Position numbers and translations under genes: made by a program. From JBFLYN01 sp040756655 (lineage in GTDB: Bacteria > Bacillota > Sulfobacillia > UBA8153), in assembly GCA_040756655.1 (NCBI GenBank), contig JBFLYN010000007.1:36469-100468 (forward strand): 64,000 nucleotides of DNA. Reading direction: 5' to 3'. A model generated the notes under the pieces. The model was given only the letters and a program-made list of their open reading frames with translations. It had not been told where the DNA came from and made no database searches. Of this stretch, positions 42,147 to 51,440 are shown one piece after another. Position 1 is the first letter of the stretch, and every line of letters starts with the position of its first letter.

Positions 42147-44228
42147 CTACACGCCCTGGAGGTAATGGGCAAACCAGCTCAACGTGCGCTGGTACCGGTC
42201 CACCCGGTACGCAGGTCGCTTGAGGGCATGAGACTCCCCGGGGTAGCGGACCATTACCGCAGTCTTCCCCAGGCGCCGGAGAGCGGTGAACAGCTGCTCG
42301 GCCTGTTCCACCGGGCACCTGAGGTCGGATTCACCGTGGAGGATGAGTACGGGCGTGGTGACCCGGTCTACACCCGCCACCGGGGAGCGGCCGAGCAGTC
42401 GCCCGGGCTCCTCCCAGGGAGTGCCGTGCCACTGGAACTCGCCGAAGGTGAACCCGATGTCGCTGGTGCCATAGAAGTTGTGGAGGTTGAACACGCTGGC
42501 CCCGGTCACGGCCGCGGCAAACCGCTGGGTCTGAGTGATGGCCCAGTTGGTCATGTAGCCACCGTAGCTCCACCCGGTGATTCCCAGTCGCGCCGGGTCC
42601 ACCAGGCCCTGCTCCAGCACGGCATCGACCCCGGCCATCAGGTCCTGGTAGTCCTTGCCCCCCCAGTCGTCCACAACGGCGCTGGCAAACGCCTGCCCGT
42701 AGCTTTGACTGCCCCGCGGGTTGGTGTACAGGACCACAAAACCCGAACTGACCAGGAGCTGGACGGCGAACATGAAGCTGTGCCCGTAGATGCCATGGGG
42801 GCCACCGTGGATCATGAGGACCATGGGATACAGCCGGCCCGGTTCCAGGTTGGCCGGCTTGGCCAGCCACCCGTCCACGTTCCAGCCGTCGGCTCCTGTG
42901 AACACGAAGTGCCGGGCTGGGCTGACCAGCACCTCCTCCATCAGCGCCCGGTTGGCCCAGGTGACCTGGCGGGATGTACCGTTCTCGAAGAGGTAGATCT
43001 GATCGGGGCGGGTGTCATTGCCGCCCTGGTAGGCAATGGTGCCACCTGCGGCGTCAAAGGCGGCCACCGAGCACTCGGTGGAGCCCAGGAGCACCTGGCG
43101 GCCGCCGCCATCCACCGCCGCCCGGTAGAGTTTGCCCACTCCACGGTCGGACGCCAAGAACAGGACTCCCTCAGAGTCAGGTTCCCACACCGGCGGGACC
43201 GACGGCCCGGCATACCTTACATCCGAGGGCACCGCTGTGCCCACCGGCCGATCCAGCCCGGCAGTGAGGCACACCGTGTCCCCTGGGGCCAGGGGCAACC
43301 CGGCGGGGTCATCCACCCGGGCCAGCCATAGGCCCGGCGTGGTAGAACGACCGTGGGACTGGTGGTGGCCTATGTAGGCAATCCAGCGGCCGTCCGGCGA
43401 CCAGGCCGGGCATGAGATGGGGCCTGCGCCCTTCACCAGCTGCACCAGTTCGCCTGTGGCCACCTCGACCCGCCATAGGTCCATGCGCAGGTGGTCTTCA
43501 TACTGCAGTTTCTGCCTCAACCCGGTGACCGCCAAGAACCGCCCATCAGGTGACCAGGTGGGTTCCTGGTGATCATGGCACCCGGAGGTAACCTGTTGTA
43601 CTGGGGGGGTGGCCCACCCATCCTCGCCCGGCACCGTCACCACCAGCACCTGCCGCCTGAGGTCGCCGAAGTACCCGGCGCCGTCCAGCTTGTGTCCCAG
43701 TTCTGTGATGACCTTGAGGGGAGGCGTATCCCTCTTCTGGCCGCCGGTCTCGCCACCCAGGGTGTCACCGGCAGCCCGGCGGGCGCGGTCGAAGTCTTCC
43801 CCGGGAGCGCCCGGGTAGGGTTCCCACTGGTCGGCGGGAAACTGCCGGCTTACAAAGGCGATCCTGGTCCCGTCCGGGGACCAAACGGGAGCCGATTCCA
43901 CCCGTTGCTCGGTGCAAAGCTGCCGGGCTTCACCGCCTGATGCGTCGATGACCCACACTTGGGGTTTCCCGCTCCGGTCCGATACGAAAGCCAGGCGGCG
44001 CCCGTCGGGCGCCCAGCGCGGTGACCTGTCGCTGGTCCCGGCCGTCAGGGGCCGGGTAGCTCCCGAGACCGGGTCCCCCACCCATATCCTGGTGATAATC
44101 TTGTCGTTCTCGGCGTCCTGCTCCTGCACTACGTAGGCCAACCGTCCGCCCGCCGACAGCTGGGGTTCTCCCACCGCCTCCAGGCGCAGGAGGTCCGCTG
44201 CGTGCCAGGGTCTCTTTGCCGTTGACAT
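42147..44228 (-). CDS. S9 family peptidase (acylaminoacyl-peptidase type), copy 1
   Basis: A 693-residue serine peptidase: propeller with TolB-like repeats (SPRWAPDGRRLAFVSDRSG, APVWSPDGTRIAFVSRQ, EPTWSPDGRFLAVTG) and an alpha/beta hydrolase domain. The nucleophile is in GITGWSYGGYMTNW, the acid in HGESDLRCP and the histidine in YPGESHAL. No signal peptide, so it should work on imported peptides. ATG at 44228 with GAGGTGAGGTGA upstream. It faces a beta-lactamase-fold gene across a 250-base divergent region. Confidence 0.94.
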   Translation of the reverse strand: MSTAKRPWHAADLLRLEAVGEPQLSAGGRLAYVVQEQDAENDKIITRIWVGDPVSGATRPLTAGTSDRSPRWAPDGRRLAFVSDRSGKPQVWVIDASGGEARQLCTEQRVESAPVWSPDGTRIAFVSRQFPADQWEPYPGAPGEDFDRARRAAGDTLGGETGGQKRDTPPLKVITELGHKLDGAGYFGDLRRQVLVVTVPGEDGWATPPVQQVTSGCHDHQEPTWSPDGRFLAVTGLRQKLQYEDHLRMDLWRVEVATGELVQLVKGAGPISCPAWSPDGRWIAYIGHHQSHGRSTTPGLWLARVDDPAGLPLAPGDTVCLTAGLDRPVGTAVPSDVRYAGPSVPPVWEPDSEGVLFLASDRGVGKLYRAAVDGGGRQVLLGSTECSVAAFDAAGGTIAYQGGNDTRPDQIYLFENGTSRQVTWANRALMEEVLVSPARHFVFTGADGWNVDGWLAKPANLEPGRLYPMVLMIHGGPHGIYGHSFMFAVQLLVSSGFVVLYTNPRGSQSYGQAFASAVVDDWGGKDYQDLMAGVDAVLEQGLVDPARLGITGWSYGGYMTNWAITQTQRFAAAVTGASVFNLHNFYGTSDIGFTFGEFQWHGTPWEEPGRLLGRSPVAGVDRVTTPVLILHGESDLRCPVEQAEQLFTALRRLGKTAVMVRYPGESHALKRPAYRVDRYQRTLSWFAHYLQGV

Positions 44229-44425
44229 CCCATCACCTCACCTCAAAAGTGCAAACCATGCGGCGACCGGGCGGCCCGGACCGGTGCCGCCGGGTGCCCT
44301 CTTTAAGCATTCTGGGTGGAGCACAATGTTACCTGCCGATTGCTTCGCTTCCGGAAACAACCCTGGACCCACTGAAACGGCGCAGCTCCTTGGGCCGACG
44401 ATGCGTCACGCCTAGTGAAGGCTTT

Positions 44426-44454
44426 TTGACTGTCGAAAACACAGTGAGTGTAAC
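44426..44454 (+). promoter_or_regulatory. Promoter of the serine hydrolase gene with a Spo0A-box match
   Basis: TTGACT (44426-44431), 17-base spacer, TGTAAC (44449-44454). The spacer begins with TGTCGAA (44431-44437), a full match to the Spo0A box TGNCGAA, and contains the inverted repeat ACTGT-N7-ACAGT (44429-44433 and 44441-44445). Regulation by Spo0A or another dimeric regulator is possible but unproven. Confidence 0.5.
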
Positions 44455-44478
44455 CTAGCCTATAGGGAGGCACGCCCG

Positions 44479-45393
44479 GTGGATCAGTGGGCGAAGCTCA
44501 GAAAGCAGGTTGAGGACATCTCATCGATGGTGCCCGGGAGCATAGGCGTGGCGGTAAAGGACTTGTCCACGGCAAGGGAGTTTCACCACAACGCCAGCGA
44601 GGTGTATCCCCTGGCCAGCGTGTTCAAGATCCCGGTCCTGGTGGAACTCTACCGCCAGTCCGGCCTGGGCCGGGTGAACCTGGATGAGAGGTATCCCCTC
44701 ACCGATGAGGGCAAAAGCTTCGGCTCAGGCGTGCTCCGGGAATTTCGCCCCGGTGCCGCGCTGACCCTGTGGGACTATGCCCTGCTCATGATCATCAGCG
44801 ATAACACCGCTACCGACCTGGTGATGAAGGTGATCGGTGCACAGCACATTGACCCTACTCTCCGGAAACTCGGATTGGAACGGACTTCAGTGACCCTGGA
44901 CTGCCATCACCTGCTCTGCGACATGCTCCAGATCGACCCGGCCCTGCCCCGCGATCAGGCCCTGGACCTGGCCAGAGCCAAGTTCCTGCAGCAACCTGAA
45001 ACCACCGTCTACCCAGAACCCACCAGCAACTTCTCCACTCCCCTGGATATGAACCTGCTTTTGGAGAAGATCCTGGAGCCAGGCGGGGCCCGCTCTGCCA
45101 GCGGGGAGCTCATCCTCGACCCCCAGCAACAGGCCGGGGTGCTGGACATCCTGCTGCGCCAGCAGCTAAAACAGCGGCTACCTCACCTTTTGCCTTGCGG
45201 CGTGGTGGTGGCCCATAAGACGGGCACTCTGCCCGGGGTGTTCAACGACTGCGGCATCGTTTTTAAGGACCATGAGGGCAAAGAACCCGCCTATGTCATC
45301 TCCCTCATGAGCAAGGGTGTAACCGGCATGCTGGAAGGACCCATGGTGCTTTCCCGCATCAGCCGGGCAGTGTACGATTGCCTCCTGGCCTGA
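44479..45393 (+). CDS. Serine hydrolase with class A beta-lactamase fold
   Basis: 304 residues with the three penicillin-interacting motifs: Ser47-x-x-Lys50 (ASVFK), Ser107-Asp108-Asn109 and KTG near residue 246 (HKTGTLPG). There is no signal peptide or membrane segment, so it is probably cytoplasmic, which argues against a role in resistance and for a peptidase or esterase-like role on peptides or muropeptides. GTG at 44479 has GGGAGG about eight bases upstream and a promoter with a Spo0A-box match before it. Confidence 0.85.
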   Translation: MDQWAKLRKQVEDISSMVPGSIGVAVKDLSTAREFHHNASEVYPLASVFKIPVLVELYRQSGLGRVNLDERYPLTDEGKSFGSGVLREFRPGAALTLWDYALLMIISDNTATDLVMKVIGAQHIDPTLRKLGLERTSVTLDCHHLLCDMLQIDPALPRDQALDLARAKFLQQPETTVYPEPTSNFSTPLDMNLLLEKILEPGGARSASGELILDPQQQAGVLDILLRQQLKQRLPHLLPCGVVVAHKTGTLPGVFNDCGIVFKDHEGKEPAYVISLMSKGVTGMLEGPMVLSRISRAVYDCLLA

Positions 45394-45460
45394 TGGACTT
45401 GTTGGCCGGAGAACACCCCCGGCATCCACCTGGGTAGCCGGGCCGTAGTTTGGGCCTGGC

Positions 45461-45537
45461 GGTATTCCAACCCACCCCGGGGTCATGTCCGCTGCCCGCA
45501 ATTCCTCCTGAAACCCCGGAGAGGAAACCGGAATACC
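45461..45537 (+). ncRNA. Structured leader upstream of the M20 hydrolase
   Basis: Two nested perfect helices: GGTATTCC (45461-45468) with GGAATACC (45530-45537), and inside it CCGGGGT (45477-45483) with ACCCCGG (45513-45519). The element ends 43 bases before the ATG of the M20 gene. It matches no riboswitch class I know; it may be a cis-acting RNA. Confidence 0.4.
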
Positions 45538-45580
45538 AGCATGGAACAATGGAGCATGGACATGAAGGAGGGGTTGGGCA

Positions 45581-46762
45581 ATGAGCTACCTGAAAACCGT
45601 GGTCATCCAGCACATTGATGACCTCCGCCCCCAGCTTACCGAGGTCTCGCGCCGCATGTACCACGAGCCCGAACTGGGTTTTCAGGAATACCTGGCCTCC
45701 GGGTGGCTGGCCGGGATGCTCAAGGAGGCCGGCTTTGCGGTGGAAAGGGGCATTGCCGGGATGCCCACTGCCTTCGCCGCCCGCTTCCCAGGGCGAGGGC
45801 CGGGACCCCGGCTGGCCGTCTTGGCGGAATACGACGCCCTGCCCGGCGTAGGGCACGGGTGCGGCCACAATATCATCGGCACCGCCGCGGTGGGAGCGGC
45901 CCTCGGCCTGTCCCTGGTCATGGCCGGGCTGGACGGCGAACTCCTGGTCCTCGGTACCCCGGCAGAAGAAGGCGCGGTCGATAACGCCGGCGGCAAGGTT
46001 ATCATGGTGGAAGCCGGCATCTTTGATGGGGTGGACGCCGCCATCATGGTTCACCCCTCCACCCGCACCACGGCGGGCGGCACCTCCAACGCCCGGGTGG
46101 CCCTGGAGATGAGGTACTACGGTAAGACGGCCCACGCCGCCGGGGCCCCCCACGAAGGTATCAACGCTCTGGACGCTGCCATCCAGACCTTCAATGCCTG
46201 GAACGCCCTGCGCCAGCATGTTAAGAGCGATGTGCGCATTCACGGGATCATCACCAAGGGCGGGGTGTCACCCAACATCGTCCCGGACTACGCGGAGATC
46301 CGCATGTACGTGCGGGCCCAAGACGCCCTCTACCTCAAGGAGATCGAGGAGAAGGTGAAAAGGTGCGCGGAAGGAGCCGCGCTGGCCACCGGCGCCCGGG
46401 TGGAATTTCGCTACACTGCCTACACCTACCAGAACATGCGCAACAACCGGGCGTTGTCCAGGGCGTTCATGGCCAACCTGTCCAGCCTGAACGTGCCGGT
46501 GGTTTTGGGAGAGAGCACATCGGGCGGTTCTACCGACATGGGCAACGTGAGCCAGGTGGTTCCCTCCATCCACCCGTACATCGCCATTTGCCGCCCGGGC
46601 GTTGCCTCCCACAGCCGGGAGTTTGCCGACGCCACCGTAGCGGCTGAAGGGGAAAACGCCTTGATAAACGCCGCCAAGGCCCTGGCCATGACGGCCATCG
46701 ACGTTTTTACCCAGCCCCGGCTGTTGGACGATGCCAGGCAAGAATTTACCTCATCCAGGTAG
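45581..46762 (+). CDS. M20 family amidohydrolase (AbgB-like)
   Basis: Zinc amidohydrolase of 393 residues that removes acyl groups from amino acids or short peptides; closest in pattern to p-aminobenzoyl-glutamate hydrolase subunit B and related M20D enzymes. Blocks: MYHEPELGFQEY, MPTAFAARF, LAEYDALPGVGHGCGHN (metal site), GTPAEE and the dimerisation-domain block ALEMRYYGKTAHAAGAPHEG. ATG at 45581 has AAGGAGGGG upstream. A decayed relative lies at 52.7-54 kb. Confidence 0.9.
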   Translation: MSYLKTVVIQHIDDLRPQLTEVSRRMYHEPELGFQEYLASGWLAGMLKEAGFAVERGIAGMPTAFAARFPGRGPGPRLAVLAEYDALPGVGHGCGHNIIGTAAVGAALGLSLVMAGLDGELLVLGTPAEEGAVDNAGGKVIMVEAGIFDGVDAAIMVHPSTRTTAGGTSNARVALEMRYYGKTAHAAGAPHEGINALDAAIQTFNAWNALRQHVKSDVRIHGIITKGGVSPNIVPDYAEIRMYVRAQDALYLKEIEEKVKRCAEGAALATGARVEFRYTAYTYQNMRNNRALSRAFMANLSSLNVPVVLGESTSGGSTDMGNVSQVVPSIHPYIAICRPGVASHSREFADATVAAEGENALINAAKALAMTAIDVFTQPRLLDDARQEFTSSR

Positions 46763-47064
46763 CGTCAAATCCCCGGGTAAGATTATGAACCGGGCTGCAT
46801 CCCATCGGGAGCCTGGACAAGCACCAGCAGGTCTGCCGGGCGTGCTCTCTGGCACGTCTGGTGGGACCGCTTCCGTTCTTTCCCCCTCTCCCCTCCTGCC
46901 CCGTGACCCGACGGAGCAAACAGTTTTAGGTTGGTAGCAGGAACTTGCTCTAGTAGTAGCGAATTTATCCTTAGGTTTTTTCCCCAGGCTGAATATGTTG
47001 GGCAAGAGAAGGGTCCCACGGCATCCAGGCCCCCTCATTACCAGCTATGCGGAGGTATGGTACA
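46763..47064. other. Intergenic region with an A/T-rich island
   Basis: About 300 bases. The stretch 46917-46995 is clearly richer in A and T than its surroundings. It includes TTGGTA (46931-46936) and, 17 bases on, TAGTAG, a weak promoter candidate for the S9 gene. No gene is visible. Confidence 0.4.
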
Positions 47065-49056
47065 GTGAGCACCATCACGCTAGATGATGTCCTCGACCTC
47101 AAGCACCTGCAGGCGTGGGAATGGTCGCCCGACAGCTCGCGCTTGGCTTACCTGTGGGAAGACGGGGGCAAAGCCGATCTATGGGTGGTAAACGTCTCCG
47201 GCGGTGAACCTCAGCGCCTCACCCAGGCTAAACGCGGTGTTTCGGGCTTCAGCTGGCACCCCAAGGATGGCCGCCTGGCCCTGGTCCTTGACGGCAACAT
47301 GTGGGAGGCTCGGCCCACCCCGGAAGGCTACCAGCTGCGCCAGATCACCCAGACGGCCGAGAACGAGGGCAACCCCGGCTGGTCGCCGGCGGGCTCCATC
47401 CTCTCCTTCACCCGGGGAGGCAGTCTTTGGCTCCACCACGAGGGCACCGGCCTGATCCAGCACCTGGCGTTACCGGGCCAGATGACATCGACTTTCGGCG
47501 GCGGGTGGGGCAGTCTGGGCTGGTCGCCCGGCGGGCACTGGATCGCCTTCTCCTTCATGGATGCTGAAAAGAGGTTCCACGCCGGGGTAGTTGACCTGTC
47601 GGGCAAGCTTGCCTGGCAGTCTCGCCATCCCGACCCTCCTGGTGGATGCGTCTGGGTGGACGCGGATACCCTGGCGTTTGCCGTCAGCCACGACAACGGC
47701 CACCGCCGGTCGCTTTACCTGGTAGACCTGGCAGGCGCCAAGCCCAAGGAGCGCCTGATCTTGGAGGTGACCGGAGACGGCCGGGGTCCCCTGTTCCTGT
47801 CCGGGCTCTACCCGTCCCCGGACGGCAAGCTGCTCTTGCACCTGCTGGAGAACCATGGCTGGGCTCACCTGTATCTCCAGGATGCAGCCGGGGGCAAGCT
47901 CCGCCAGTTGACCTTTGGCGAGTGCGAGGACTTCGGTCAGGCCGGAGACGCTCCCAGCTGGGCACCCGACGGTCAGACCGTCGTCTACTCCTCCAACCGC
48001 GGCAACCCGACCCAGCGCCAGCTGTGGGTACTCGACATTAGAAACGGCCAGGGCCACCAGCTGACTGACCTGCCAGGGACCAATCTCGCCCCCAAGTTCT
48101 CCCCCGACGGAAGCCGGCTGGCGTTTTTGCATAGCGATCCCTGGAAAAGCTGCGATCTTTGGGTGATGGATACCGGCCGGCCCCAGACCGCCCGGCAGCT
48201 GACCCGGTCGATGCCACCGGCCTGGACACCACAGAGCATCTCCGTGCCCGAGGAAGTCACCTATCGTTCGGCCGCGGACTGGGAGATCAGTGGCATGCTG
48301 GTCAAACCCGTTGACATGGATCCTACCCGGCGCTACCCGGCCCTGGTCTGGGTTCACGGCGGGCCCATCCGGCAGATGCGCTGGGGATGGCATCCCAGCC
48401 GGGCCTACGCTATTTTCGATGCCTTCCACCAGTACCTGGCCCACCGGGGATACGTGTCCATCTCCATCAACTTCCGGGGTGGGATCGGTTACGGCCGCGA
48501 TTTCCGCCAGGGGATCTACCACAAGATGGGGGTTGACGATGTCGCCGACGTGGTTAACGCCGGCCGGTTCCTCAAGAGCCTTCCCTATGTCGACCCGGAG
48601 CGGGTGGGGGTGTGGGGGATCAGCTACGGCGGGTACATGACGCTGCACGCGCTCACCCAGTACCCAGGTGAGTTCGCCCTGGGCATAAACCTGGCGGGGA
48701 TATACGACTTCAGCCAGTGGCAGCGCTGGGTGAGGAGCCGCTGGGGCCGGGTAGGCGGCCTGTTCACCACCTATCTCGGGGGCGAACCCGAGGACAGCCC
48801 GGAACTCTACGCCCAGGCGTCACCCGTAACCTTTGTAGACAATCTCAGAGATCCCCTGGTCAACCTGCACGGCACCGCCGATGCCAACGTGGATTTTGCC
48901 CAGTTGGACCGCATCGTCGAAGACTGCGTGCGCCTGGGCAAGACCTATGAGGCTCACTACTACCCGGGTGAGGCGCACAGCTTCATCCACCGGCACACCT
49001 GGCGGGATGCCTTCAACAAGATAGAAGCGGCCATGAACAAGTACTTGAGGGGATGA
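47065..49056 (+). CDS. S9 family peptidase (acylaminoacyl-peptidase type), copy 2
   Basis: A 663-residue serine peptidase: TolB-like propeller (WEWSPDSSRLAYLWEDGG, FSWHPKDGRLAL, APSWAPDGQTVVYSSNRG) and a hydrolase domain with the nucleophile in GVWGISYGGYMTLHA, the acid in HGTADANVDF and the histidine in YPGEAHSF. No signal peptide. GTG at 47065 has GGAGGT nine bases upstream; an ATG at 47047 overlaps that ribosome site. It is distinct from copy 1 at 42-44 kb in the propeller, so the two probably differ in specificity. Confidence 0.93.
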   Translation: MSTITLDDVLDLKHLQAWEWSPDSSRLAYLWEDGGKADLWVVNVSGGEPQRLTQAKRGVSGFSWHPKDGRLALVLDGNMWEARPTPEGYQLRQITQTAENEGNPGWSPAGSILSFTRGGSLWLHHEGTGLIQHLALPGQMTSTFGGGWGSLGWSPGGHWIAFSFMDAEKRFHAGVVDLSGKLAWQSRHPDPPGGCVWVDADTLAFAVSHDNGHRRSLYLVDLAGAKPKERLILEVTGDGRGPLFLSGLYPSPDGKLLLHLLENHGWAHLYLQDAAGGKLRQLTFGECEDFGQAGDAPSWAPDGQTVVYSSNRGNPTQRQLWVLDIRNGQGHQLTDLPGTNLAPKFSPDGSRLAFLHSDPWKSCDLWVMDTGRPQTARQLTRSMPPAWTPQSISVPEEVTYRSAADWEISGMLVKPVDMDPTRRYPALVWVHGGPIRQMRWGWHPSRAYAIFDAFHQYLAHRGYVSISINFRGGIGYGRDFRQGIYHKMGVDDVADVVNAGRFLKSLPYVDPERVGVWGISYGGYMTLHALTQYPGEFALGINLAGIYDFSQWQRWVRSRWGRVGGLFTTYLGGEPEDSPELYAQASPVTFVDNLRDPLVNLHGTADANVDFAQLDRIVEDCVRLGKTYEAHYYPGEAHSFIHRHTWRDAFNKIEAAMNKYLRG

Positions 49057-49237
49057 GGGACGGTCACTCCGACCGGGACTGGCCGCCGGGGGCAGCCTAC
49101 TCAAAGAGCCCCGGAAGCTGCAGCATGGGTTTGGCCCCGGTCGTGGCGGCCCCGGGGTCGGCCCGGGTGAACCGGGGGAGGTCAGGCTAAGGCAGCCCTA
49201 TGCCTGCACCTGGCGTCGCCTGCGCCGGACCGATGCC

Positions 49238-49757
49238 CTACCCCAGGCGCCGGGTTCCCTTCCAGGGGATGGCGACCCCGGCTTCTCTCAGCATACGGTT
49301 ACAGTAGCCTACGTGGTGCTGGATGTGCCTGACCTGGGGAAGCAGCATGTCCAGGTTGGTGACCCTGGGCCCATGCACATATGGTCCGGTGACATCAGCC
49401 TCGACCGAAGCATAGAAAAGCGTCTGCCCGGGTTTTGGCTTCCCGGGCGAACACCTCTTCTGGGGACAGGCCCTGGGCCGGGACCACCTCCGGTTCCGTC
49501 ACCGCCGGCCCAGGTGCGGCTCCATACGTTCAGAACCCGCCGGGCAGAACCACACGTACATCCCGGCCAAAGCCTGGTAGATCACCTGCCAGACCGGGGG
49601 TACGCCTTCACGGCCCTGGCTCCGCGGGACAAGCGGTGGTCACGTCCAGGAGCATCTCGAAGCAAGGTTCGAAGTGTCCCTGGTAGGTGATGGTGGTTGG
49701 GCTATGGCTAATGCAGTCCTCCTCATACCACCGCCAGCAGGCGCCGGCCGGGATCAT
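49238..49757 (-). pseudogene. DinB-superfamily protein remnant
   Basis: Minus-strand pieces in different frames join into a DinB-like four-helix protein. ATG at 49757 (AAAGG upstream) starts MIPAGACWRWYEEDC and continues ITYQGHFEPCFEMLLDVTT to an early stop; a second frame has VWQVIYQALAGMYVWFCPAG; a third has GLSPEEVFAREAKTR; and the last reads NLDMLLPQVRHIQHHVGYCN then RMLREAGVAIPWKGTRRLG and a stop at 49238. The HIQHH motif near the end is the usual metal-site position. At least three frame changes are needed, so the gene is dead unless the assembly is poor here. Confidence 0.6.
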
Positions 49758-49805
49758 TGCCTTTCACCTACCTGGGCCTGGGAATGGCGCTGCCCGGCCG
49801 CCTCC

Positions 49806-51284
49806 TCAGACTGTCCAGCGCTTCCCAACCGGGTAGATGTCCCCGGGTATTTTCTGGTATTGCAGGCTTCTAAGGTCAGCCGGCCCGATGCCGGGGGCAT
49901 CAATGGGGAAGTCCACCCGGGCCACGCCATCCCAAAAAGCCCGGTGGTGTACCCGGTCTTTGAGAACGATGATGTCCAGGCTACGGTAGTCGATGCCCAC
50001 GGCCTCGAACCCCGAGCTATCGTTGGACCCGCGCATGCGTTCGGAAACCACCACGTGGTTGTTGTTGCCCAGGTCCAGGCACACCACCAGCCCGTCCTGG
50101 ACCCGGCGACCTCGCCCCATGGGGCCCACCAGCACATAGCTGGGTCTTCCCATGAAGGTGATCCTCCCGGTTACTTCCACCGGTGTACCCGAGTGCTCGC
50201 TGGCCCAGCCGCCGATATTCACCGTCACCACCTGGCCCACGACGGCGGTCTGTTCCAGCTGGCGTACTACCCGGGGGTCGGAGATACCGGGGATGGCGAA
50301 GTTCACGGCCCCTTGTGCCAGGAGTTCCCACAGGATGTGGGTACCGTCGCCGGTGCGGTCGGCACCGTCGGCGATGACCACCGGCCGTTGCCCGTCCCGC
50401 ACCAGCCTGAGCACCTCGGCCACCCCTTCCCGGGGTTTGGGCAACGGCCGGGCAAAGGCAGCACGTAGCGACCAGGCCAGGCCCGCCACGTCTTCGGCGG
50501 CTCTTTGTGCCAAGGCCGGCTGGTGGTTGGTAACGGCGATCACCGACATCCCCACGTCGGGGACATCGGCGTAAGCGTAGCCGGGGGCCACCGACACGCA
50601 GTAGACCCCGGGGTGACGCTCCCAGGCCCGGCAGCGGTCGTAGATGTCCTTCATGGGGTGATAGTCAGAGGCCTGGAATATGCTGGCTGAGATGATCCCG
50701 GGTTTTTGCAGGGCCTGGGCCGGGACGAACTCCCCCCGGATGGTCTGGACCATGCACCGGGCGGCCAGACACCCAGTTTCCTCCGTATCCACGTGAGGAT
50801 AGGTCTTGATGACGAACACGGCGTCGGCAGCATCCGTAAGCTCGTGGTCCTCGTTGGCGTGCAGGTCCAGCGTGACCATGATGGGAATAGGCCCCACCAC
50901 GTCCCGCACCCGCCGGACCAGTTCGGCCTCGGGCTTGGGAATGCCGCGCACCGCCATGGCACCGTGGAGCGCCAAGAGCACGCCGTCCAGGTGGCCCGCG
51001 CCCTGAATGCCGCCGGCAATCTCCCCGGCATACTTTTCAAAACACTCCCGGTCCATCCAACTGGTGTAAGGGCCGGGCGCCATGCCCGCCCTCAGGATGC
51101 CCACTAGCTGGGCACCCTCGGCATCTGCCACCTGGAGGAAGCCATTGATGTAACCGGGTATGCCCCGAGCTGAGTCCAGCACGGCAGGCCCCCGGCGCAC
51201 ATAGGGTTCGAGTCCGGCAATGGTGGTCGGTTCCGGGCAGAAAGTGCAGGTCTCATGGGAAAACTCGGCTACGGCGATTCTCAA
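49806..51284 (-). CDS. M81 family metallopeptidase (MlrC-like)
   Basis: A 492-residue member of the MlrC/DUF1485 family, named for microcystinase C, a zinc enzyme that acts on linear peptides. N-terminal EFSHETCTFCP, the metal block TLDLHANEDHELTD, YPHVDTEETG and the C-terminal-half block VIADGADRTGDGTHI are visible. TTG at 51284 has GGAGGA seven bases upstream; a longer frame reaches 51347 without similarity. It follows the amidinotransferase-fold gene by 156 bases on the same strand. The natural substrate is unknown. Confidence 0.9.
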   Translation of the reverse strand: MRIAVAEFSHETCTFCPEPTTIAGLEPYVRRGPAVLDSARGIPGYINGFLQVADAEGAQLVGILRAGMAPGPYTSWMDRECFEKYAGEIAGGIQGAGHLDGVLLALHGAMAVRGIPKPEAELVRRVRDVVGPIPIMVTLDLHANEDHELTDAADAVFVIKTYPHVDTEETGCLAARCMVQTIRGEFVPAQALQKPGIISASIFQASDYHPMKDIYDRCRAWERHPGVYCVSVAPGYAYADVPDVGMSVIAVTNHQPALAQRAAEDVAGLAWSLRAAFARPLPKPREGVAEVLRLVRDGQRPVVIADGADRTGDGTHILWELLAQGAVNFAIPGISDPRVVRQLEQTAVVGQVVTVNIGGWASEHSGTPVEVTGRITFMGRPSYVLVGPMGRGRRVQDGLVVCLDLGNNNHVVVSERMRGSNDSSGFEAVGIDYRSLDIIVLKDRVHHRAFWDGVARVDFPIDAPGIGPADLRSLQYQKIPGDIYPVGKRWTV

Positions 51285-51440
51285 AGCTGGTCCTCCTTCC
51301 CCGGTTGCCTCTGGCGCCCCGGCACCCGGCGGCAAACGCCCACCCAAGCGGCCCGGGCCGGGCTCCTGGTACCGTCGATCAAGAGCCCACCCACCATGGC
51401 CACGTCATACTTCACCAGTGAAACCATCCCGCGTGGCCAT

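Noticed and set aside
41526..43331. A 601-codon open frame on the plus strand
   Set aside because: It is antisense to the S9 peptidase gene at 42147-44228, has no family blocks and reflects high GC in third positions.
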